Part shown: positions 5,565 through 10,584 of the stretch, piece by piece | Layout: every line of letters starts with the position of its first letter | Position numbering within the stretch: position 1 is the first letter of the stretch | Assembly (NCBI GenBank): GCA_937967645.1 | Contig: CALBTT010000105.1 | Location: forward strand, 1-10,584 | Direction of reading: 5' to 3' | Origin: an uncultured Zoogloea sp. | GTDB lineage: Bacteria > Pseudomonadota > Gammaproteobacteria > Burkholderiales > Rhodocyclaceae | DNA: 10,584 nt | Translations under genes and position numbers: made by a program | Notes under the pieces: generated by a model | What the model was told of the DNA's origin: nothing | The model's input: only the letters and a program-made list of their open reading frames with translations | The model's database searches: none

Positions 5565-8500
5565 ATGGCCCGCTTCTTCATCGACCGCCCTATCTTCGCC
5601 TGGGTCATCGCCATCGTGGTGATGCTGGCTGGCGCGCTGTCCATCGGCCGCCTGCCCCTGGAGCAATATCCCGACATCGCGCCCCCCAAGATCACCATCT
5701 CCGCCACCTACACCGGTGCGTCGGCCGAAACCATCGAGAACTCGGTGGTGCAGGTGATCGAACAGCAGATGAAAGGGCTGGACCACCTGAGCTACATGTC
5801 CTCGTCCAGCAGCTCGGCCGGCTCGGCCCAGATCACCCTGACCTTCGACGCCGGCACCAATCCTGACGTAGCCCAGGTGCAGGTGCAGAACAAGCTCAAG
5901 CAGGCCGAGTCGCGCCTGCCGCAGGTCGTGCAGAACCTCGGCGTGTCGGTGGCCAAGACCGGCACCGACTTCCTGATGGTGGTGTCGCTGGTCTCCGACG
6001 ATCCCCGCACCACGGCCATCGACATCGGCGACTACATCGCCACCAGCCTGCTCGACCCGGTGAGCCGGGTCGAGGGGGTGGGTGACGTGCAGGCCCTGGG
6101 CGCCGGCTACGCCATGCGGATCTGGCTGGACCCGGCCCGACTGCAAAAGTACGCGCTGATGCCTTCGGATGTGAAGGCGGCCATCCAGGCCCAGAACACC
6201 GAGGTCACCGCCGGCCAGATCGGCGGCCTGCCGGCCCGTGACGGCCAGCAGATCAATGCCACCATCACCGCCCGCAGCAAGCTGCAGACCCCCGAGCAGT
6301 TCGGCGCCATCGTACTGCGCACCACCGCCGACGGGGCCACCGTGCAGCTGCGCGACGTGGCCCGCGTCGAGCTGGGCGGTGAGAGCTACGACGTCAGCGT
6401 GCGCTACAACGGCAAGCCCTCGGCGGCCATCGGCATCAAGCTCGCCGCCGGCGCCAACGCCTTGCAGACCGCCGACCGGGTGCAGGCCAGGCTCACCGAG
6501 CTGTCGCGCTTCTTCCCGGCCGAAATGCAGCTCAAGTCGGTGGTGGCCTACGACACCACACCCTTCGTGCGGATCTCCATCGAGGAGGTGGTGAAGACCC
6601 TGATCGAGGCCATCGTGCTGGTGGTGCTGATCATGTACCTGTTCCTGCAGAATCTCCGCGCCACGCTGATCCCGGCGGTGGCGGTGCCGGTGGTGCTGCT
6701 CGGCACCTTCGGCGTGCTGGCGGCCTTCGGCTATTCGATCAACACCCTCAGCCTGTTCGGCATGGTGCTGGCCATCGGCCTGCTGGTGGACGATGCCATC
6801 GTGGTGGTGGAGAACGTCGAGCGGATCATGAGCGAGGAAGGGCTGTCGCCCCGCGAAGCGACCCGCAAGTCGATGGGCGAGATCACCGGCGCGCTGGTCG
6901 GCATCGCCCTGGTGCTGTCGGCGGTGTTCATCCCGATGGCCTTCTTCGGTGGCTCCACCGGCGTGATCTACCGCCAGTTCTCGATCACCATCGTGGCCGC
7001 CATGCTGCTGTCGGTGCTGGTGGCGCTGACCCTCACCCCGGCCCTGTGCGCATCGGTCCTGAAGCCGGGCCACGTGCATCACCGTGGTTTCTTTGCGTGG
7101 TTCAACCAGGCTTTCGACCGCAACAGCCAGCGCTACCAGGGCAAGGTGGCCGGCCTGCTGCGACGTGGCGGACGCGCCGCCGTGGTGTATCTGCTGCTGA
7201 TCGGGGCGCTGAGCGTGCTGCTCCTGCGCCTGCCCACCTCCTTTCTGCCGGAGGAGGATCAGGGCTTCGTCATCGCCATGGTCCAGCTGCCGGCCGGCGC
7301 CACCAAGGAGCGGACCGCCAAGGCCGTCAGCGCCCTGGAGGACTACATGCTGCAGCAGCCCGAGGTGGCCGGTCTGGTCACCATCAACGGCATGGGCAAT
7401 GGTGGCAATGCGCAGAACGGCGGGCGCTCCTTCATCAAACTGAAGGACTGGGGCGAGCGCGATGACCCGGCCAGCGCGGCAGCGGCCTTCGCCCGCCGGG
7501 CCACCCGCGACCTGTCGGCGGTGCGCGACGCGCAGATCTTCGTGATCCTGCCGCCGGCCATCCGCGGCCTGGGCAGCAGCAGCGGCTTCGACGTGGAGCT
7601 GCAGGACCTCGGCGGCATCGGCCACGACAGGCTGGTGGAGGCCCGTGATCAGTTCCTGGCCCTCGCCGCCAAGGATCCGGCCCTCAGCAAGGTGCGCAAG
7701 AACGGCCTGGACGACACGCCGCGCTTCAACCTGGCCATCGACGACCGCAAGGCCGGCGCCTTCGGCCTGGGCATGGCGGACATCAACGACACCTTGTCCA
7801 CGGCCAGTGGCGGCGCCTATGTGAACGACTTCATCAACAAGGGCCGCGTCAAGCGGGTGTACCTGCAGGGCGATGCCCCCGCCCGCTCGATGGGCGAGGA
7901 TCTGGCCAGCTGGTATGTGCGCAACGGCGAGGGCGGCATGGTGCCCTTCTCGGCCTTCTCATCCACCCGGTGGACCCTGGGTTCGCCCCAGCTGGAACGC
8001 TACAACGGCATGGCCGCCTTCGAGATCGTCGGCGAGCCGGCCGAAGGCGTCAGCTCCGGCACCGCGATGACGGCCGTCGAGAAGATCATGAGCCAGCTGC
8101 CGGAGGGGATCGGCTTCGAATGGACCGGCCAGTCCTTCCAGGAACGCCTGTCCGGGGCCCAGGCCCCGCTGCTCTACGCCCTCTCGGTGCTGGTGGTGTT
8201 CCTGTGCCTGGCGGCCCTCTACGAGAGCTGGTCGATCCCCTTCTCGGTGATGCTGGTGGTTCCCCTCGGCGTGCTCGGCGCCGTGCTGGCGGCCAGCCTG
8301 CGCGGCCTGTCCAACGACGTGTACTTCCAGGTCGGGCTGCTCACCACCGTGGGCCTGTCGGCGAAGAACGCGATCCTGATCGTGGAGTTCGCCAAGCAGC
8401 TGCAGGACGAAGGCGCCGGGCTGATCGACGCCACCCTGCAGGCCGTGCGCCTGCGCCTGCGCCCCATCCTGATGACCTCCCTGGCCTTCGCTCTGGGCGT

Positions 8501-8690
8501 GCTGCCGCTGGCGATCAGCACCGGCGCCGGTTCGGCCAGCCGGGTGGCCATCGGCACCGGGGTGCTGGGCGGCATGATCGCCGCCACCGTGCTCGGCCTG
8601 TTCTTCATCCCCCTGGCCTTCGTGGCGGTGCGCCGGCTGTTCCCGCGCCCGGCTGCCGCCCAGTCCGCCACTCTTCAAGGAGCCCCATGA
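5565..8690 (+). CDS. RND multidrug efflux transporter, HAE-1 family (MexB/AcrB-like)
   Basis: This 1041-residue proton/drug antiporter belongs to the AcrB/MexB/TtgB group. The start MARFFIDRP matches the canonical M-x-x-FFIDRP of the family. An ATG at 5562 is also in frame, but the second ATG gives better spacing (7 bases) from GGGAG. There are twelve expected membrane helices, with TM1 at ~8-28. The proton-relay acidic pair lies in LLVDDAIVVVEN (Asp409/Asp410, equivalent to AcrB 407/408), and the relay lysine in LSAKNAILIVEF (Lys934, equivalent to Lys940). Periplasmic porter and docking domains are complete, including SSSSSAGSAQITLTF and FVILPPAIRGLG. The length is that of the family (~1045), with no truncation. 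It forms the trimeric inner-membrane part of the tripartite pump, and the operon order adaptor-pump-channel is that of mexAB-oprM. Substrates cannot be read from sequence. Confidence 0.96.
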   Translation: MARFFIDRPIFAWVIAIVVMLAGALSIGRLPLEQYPDIAPPKITISATYTGASAETIENSVVQVIEQQMKGLDHLSYMSSSSSSAGSAQITLTFDAGTNPDVAQVQVQNKLKQAESRLPQVVQNLGVSVAKTGTDFLMVVSLVSDDPRTTAIDIGDYIATSLLDPVSRVEGVGDVQALGAGYAMRIWLDPARLQKYALMPSDVKAAIQAQNTEVTAGQIGGLPARDGQQINATITARSKLQTPEQFGAIVLRTTADGATVQLRDVARVELGGESYDVSVRYNGKPSAAIGIKLAAGANALQTADRVQARLTELSRFFPAEMQLKSVVAYDTTPFVRISIEEVVKTLIEAIVLVVLIMYLFLQNLRATLIPAVAVPVVLLGTFGVLAAFGYSINTLSLFGMVLAIGLLVDDAIVVVENVERIMSEEGLSPREATRKSMGEITGALVGIALVLSAVFIPMAFFGGSTGVIYRQFSITIVAAMLLSVLVALTLTPALCASVLKPGHVHHRGFFAWFNQAFDRNSQRYQGKVAGLLRRGGRAAVVYLLLIGALSVLLLRLPTSFLPEEDQGFVIAMVQLPAGATKERTAKAVSALEDYMLQQPEVAGLVTINGMGNGGNAQNGGRSFIKLKDWGERDDPASAAAAFARRATRDLSAVRDAQIFVILPPAIRGLGSSSGFDVELQDLGGIGHDRLVEARDQFLALAAKDPALSKVRKNGLDDTPRFNLAIDDRKAGAFGLGMADINDTLSTASGGAYVNDFINKGRVKRVYLQGDAPARSMGEDLASWYVRNGEGGMVPFSAFSSTRWTLGSPQLERYNGMAAFEIVGEPAEGVSSGTAMTAVEKIMSQLPEGIGFEWTGQSFQERLSGAQAPLLYALSVLVVFLCLAALYESWSIPFSVMLVVPLGVLGAVLAASLRGLSNDVYFQVGLLTTVGLSAKNAILIVEFAKQLQDEGAGLIDATLQAVRLRLRPILMTSLAFALGVLPLAISTGAGSASRVAIGTGVLGGMIAATVLGLFFIPLAFVAVRRLFPRPAAAQSATLQGAP

Positions 8691-10087
8691 TGACGCTGCG
8701 TCCCCTCAGCCTCACCCTCCTGCTGCTGGCCGGCCTGCTCGGCGGCTGCGCCACCCTCGCCCCGGATTACGTGCGCCCCGCCGCCCCCGTCGACACGACC
8801 TGGCCGACCGCCGTGCCCGGCTCCACGGAGCAAACGGCAGACATCGGCTGGCGTGAGTTCTTCGTGGACACCCGCCTACAGCAGCTGATCGAACTGGCCG
8901 TCGCCAACAACCGCGACCTCCGCGAGACCGCCCTGAGCATCGTCAAGGCCCGCGCCCAATACCGCATCCAGCAGGCCGGTTTGTTTCCTGCCGTCACCGC
9001 CGATGCCGGCACCACGGCCCGGCGCACCCCTGGCGACCTGTCCGGCAGCGGGCAGGCGCTCACCAGCCGCAGCCACAGCGTGGACCTGGGCTTCAGCAGC
9101 TGGGAGCTGGACCTGTTCGGACGCGTCCAGAGCCTTCGGGACCAAGCCCTGGAGAACTACCTGGCCAGCGAGGAAGCCCTGCGCAGCGCGCGTCTCAGCC
9201 TGGTGGCCGAAGTGGCCAACGCCTATTTGAGCCTGTCCGCCGACGAAGCCCTGCTGGCCCTGGCCCGGGAAACCCTGGACAGCCAGCAGGCCAGCCTGGG
9301 GCTGACCCGCAGGCGGGTCGAGCTGGGTGTCGGCACCGAGCTGGAATTGCGCCAGATCGAGACCAGCGTCGAGACCGCGCGCCGTGATGTGGCCACCTAT
9401 ACGGCCCAGGTCGGCACCGACCGCAATGCGCTGGTGCTGCTGATCGGCACCACGCTGCCCGATGCGCTCCAGCCGCCCGCCGGGCTGGAGCAGGTCACCA
9501 CCCTGCGCGGGATGCCGGTCGGCCTGCCCTCCTCGGTGCTCCAGCAACGCCCCGACGTGCTGGCAGCCGAGCGCCAGTTGAGGGCGGCCAACGCCAACAT
9601 CGGGGCGGCACGGGCCGCCTTCTTCCCGAGCATCAGCCTGACTGCCAGTGCCGGCACGGCCAGCAGCAGCCTCGCTAGCCTGTTCGCGGCGGGTTCGGGA
9701 GCCTGGACCTTCATGCCCCAGGTGAGCCTGCCGATCTTCAATGCCGGCGCCAACCGGGCCAACCTGCAAGTGGCCGAGGCCGACCGGGACATCTATCTGG
9801 CGCGCTATGAGAAGGCCATCCAGAGCGCTTTCCGGGAGGTGGCCGACACCCTGGCCCAGCGCGCCACCCTGGATGCCCGCCTGGACGCCCAGCAGAAGCT
9901 GGTGGAGGCCACCGCCGCCAGCTACCGGCTGTCCGAGGCCCGCTACCTGAAGGGCGTGGACAGTTACCTGAGCACCCTGGACGCACAACGCAACCTGTAC
10001 GCTGCGCGCCAGAATCTGGTCAGCCTCAGACTGTCCGCCGCCAGCAATGCGGTGACCCTCTACAAGGTGCTGGGCGGCGGCGCCTGA
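8690..10087 (+). CDS. Outer-membrane efflux channel lipoprotein (OprM/NodT family)
   Basis: This 465-residue TolC-like channel has a signal peptide ending in lipobox LLGG-Cys20, so it is an outer-membrane lipoprotein. Internal duplication typical of the family is visible as two matching halves. OprM-like stretches include ADIGWREFF, NNRDLRETAL, WELDLFGR, LRDQALENYLA, GLPSSVLQQRPDVLAAE, AANANIGAARAAFFPSISLTA, PIFNAGANRANL and a C-terminal VTLYKVLGGGA. It forms the trimeric exit duct for the pump encoded just upstream. Two adjacent ATGs (8687 and 8690) overlap the transporter stop; 8690 is preferred because AAGGAG then lies 7 bases upstream. Having its own channel gene makes the operon self-sufficient. 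It ends without the C-terminal extension that P. aeruginosa OprM has after ALGGG. Confidence 0.95.
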   Translation: MTLRPLSLTLLLLAGLLGGCATLAPDYVRPAAPVDTTWPTAVPGSTEQTADIGWREFFVDTRLQQLIELAVANNRDLRETALSIVKARAQYRIQQAGLFPAVTADAGTTARRTPGDLSGSGQALTSRSHSVDLGFSSWELDLFGRVQSLRDQALENYLASEEALRSARLSLVAEVANAYLSLSADEALLALARETLDSQQASLGLTRRRVELGVGTELELRQIETSVETARRDVATYTAQVGTDRNALVLLIGTTLPDALQPPAGLEQVTTLRGMPVGLPSSVLQQRPDVLAAERQLRAANANIGAARAAFFPSISLTASAGTASSSLASLFAAGSGAWTFMPQVSLPIFNAGANRANLQVAEADRDIYLARYEKAIQSAFREVADTLAQRATLDARLDAQQKLVEATAASYRLSEARYLKGVDSYLSTLDAQRNLYAARQNLVSLRLSAASNAVTLYKVLGGGA

Positions 10088-10114
10088 GCGACCCAGAACC
10101 ACGCCGGACCCGGC

Positions 10115-10131
10115 CTTAAGTGGGGCTTAAG
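10115..10131 (+). promoter_or_regulatory. CTTAAG-N5-CTTAAG direct repeat (PmrA/BqsR-type box)
   Basis: CTTAAG at 10115-10120 and 10126-10131 are perfect copies separated by TGGGG, an 11-bp period. This is the same as TTAAG-N6-TTAAG, the site reported for the ferrous-iron-responsive regulator BqsR (CarR) of P. aeruginosa, and close to PmrA/BasR and QseB boxes. It lies 46 bp before the ATG of the ferric-reductase-like gene and 27 bp after the channel gene stop, so it most likely controls the downstream gene. CTTAAG is itself a palindrome, so a weak hairpin is also possible, but there is no T tract to suggest a terminator. Confidence 0.6.
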
Positions 10132-10177
10132 CCCAGGCTGGCACATTCCCCCCTTGATCTGTCTGGAACGCATCATC

Positions 10178-10531
10178 ATGAAACGCCCTCTCCTGCTTCT
10201 CGCCGGCCTGCCGCTCCTGCTGTGGGCCCTCTTCTCCCTGCCCGATGTGACGGCCTCGGCCAAGGGCTTCTGGGACTGGCGGCGGGCCCTGATCTTCCTG
10301 TCCGGCACCCTCGCCCTGTGGTGGATGAGCGCGGGGATCGTGCTGGCGGCCCGGCCGCCACGGCTGGAGCGCCACTTCGGCGGCCTCGACCGCCTGTATC
10401 ACCTGCACAAGCACATCGGCATCGGCGCCGGGGTGATCGTGTTCACCCACTGGATGTGCGAGTGGCTGCCCAAGAACCTGGCCAAGGCCGGCTGGATCGA
10501 GCGGCCGGTACGCGGCCCTCGCCCACCCAAG
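10178..10531 (+). CDS. Ferric-reductase-like transmembrane protein, N-terminal part (3' end missing)
   Basis: The frame opens at ATG 10178 and runs off the real sequence near 10531, giving ~118 genuine residues. TM segments are visible at ~4-21 (LLLLAGLPLLLWALFSL) and ~37-58. Next comes LDRLYHLHKHIGIGAGVIVFTHW, in which His77 and His91 are spaced 13 apart, as for the haem-ligand pairs of the ferric-reductase/NOX-like membrane domain. Full-length members add further helices and a ferredoxin-reductase FAD/NAD(P)H module, not present here. The likely role is transmembrane electron transfer, possibly to metal ions, but the substrate is unknown. The ATG has only a weak ribosome-binding site (TGGAA). 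The apparent continuation to the window end is translated adapter and must be discarded. Confidence 0.8.
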
Positions 10532-10584
10532 AGATCGGAAGAGCGTCGGGTAGGGAAAGAGTGTAGAACCAGGTCGTCGCCGTA
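10532..10584. other. Illumina adapter read-through, not genomic sequence
   Basis: From 10532 the sequence begins AGATCGGAAGAGCGTCG and continues with TAGGGAAAGAGTGTAGA and GTCGCCGTA. These are the successive blocks of the reverse complement of the Illumina universal (P5-side) adapter, with a few substitutions as expected from low-quality read ends. The first 13 bases match the common TruSeq adapter start exactly. The genomic contig therefore ends at about 10531, and the reading frame across this junction is artificial. Confidence 0.95.

Noticed and set aside
5121..7625. 834-residue - strand open frame opposite the RND transporter
   Set aside because: Composition is typical of antisense high-GC frames (His/Gln/Gly-rich), and the + strand frame is an unmistakable MexB/AcrB homologue.
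10115..10135. Terminator hairpin after the channel gene
   Set aside because: The inverted-repeat appearance comes from CTTAAG being a palindrome. There is no run of T after it, and the exact 11-bp direct-repeat spacing fits a regulator box better.

Overview
The window is high-GC DNA from a gammaproteobacterium, most likely Pseudomonas or a close relative. The outer-membrane channel reads very much like OprM, the bacterioferritins read like pseudomonad Bfr/FtnA subunits, and there is a paired palindromic REP-type repeat of the pseudomonad kind. It is most likely a complete short contig: the left end cuts into a gene, and the last ~53 bases (10532-10584) are sequencing-adapter read-through rather than genome.

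Layout. (1) 3-341, + strand: the C-terminal end of an indolepyruvate ferredoxin oxidoreductase. (2) 342-945: a 604-bp stretch with no gene. It holds an inverted REP pair, a strong hairpin terminator, an array of about ten degenerate dyad motifs repeating every ~21 bp, and a second terminator that serves the bfr operon. (3) 946-1920, - strand: a two-gene bacterioferritin operon. The first subunit keeps the ferroxidase ligands but lacks the haem methionine. The second keeps the haem methionine but has lost four of six ferroxidase ligands. A Fur-box-like palindrome lies upstream. (4) 2058-4160, - strand: a two-component system, baeS-baeR. (5) 4345-10087, + strand and divergent from baeSR: a complete tripartite RND efflux operon (MexA-, MexB- and OprM-like) with stop/start overlaps at both junctions. 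The baeS/pump intergenic region carries tandem TCTCCA motifs resembling BaeR boxes. (6) 10178-10531, + strand: the start of a ferric-reductase-like transmembrane gene, preceded by a perfect CTTAAG-N5-CTTAAG direct repeat, the kind of site bound by PmrA/BqsR-type response regulators.

How the genes work together. BaeS would sense envelope stress and phosphorylate BaeR, which would activate the divergent pump. The inner-membrane proton antiporter, periplasmic adaptor and outer-membrane channel then export toxic compounds from the cell. The two bacterioferritins probably co-assemble into one iron-storage shell. The right-hand membrane reductase adds a second iron-related locus with its own candidate regulator site.

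Most of the window is made of well-known families. The items that most deserve follow-up are the 21-bp dyad array, the split-function bacterioferritin pair, the BaeSR-to-MexAB-OprM-like wiring, the CTTAAG box, and the adapter contamination at the 3' end.
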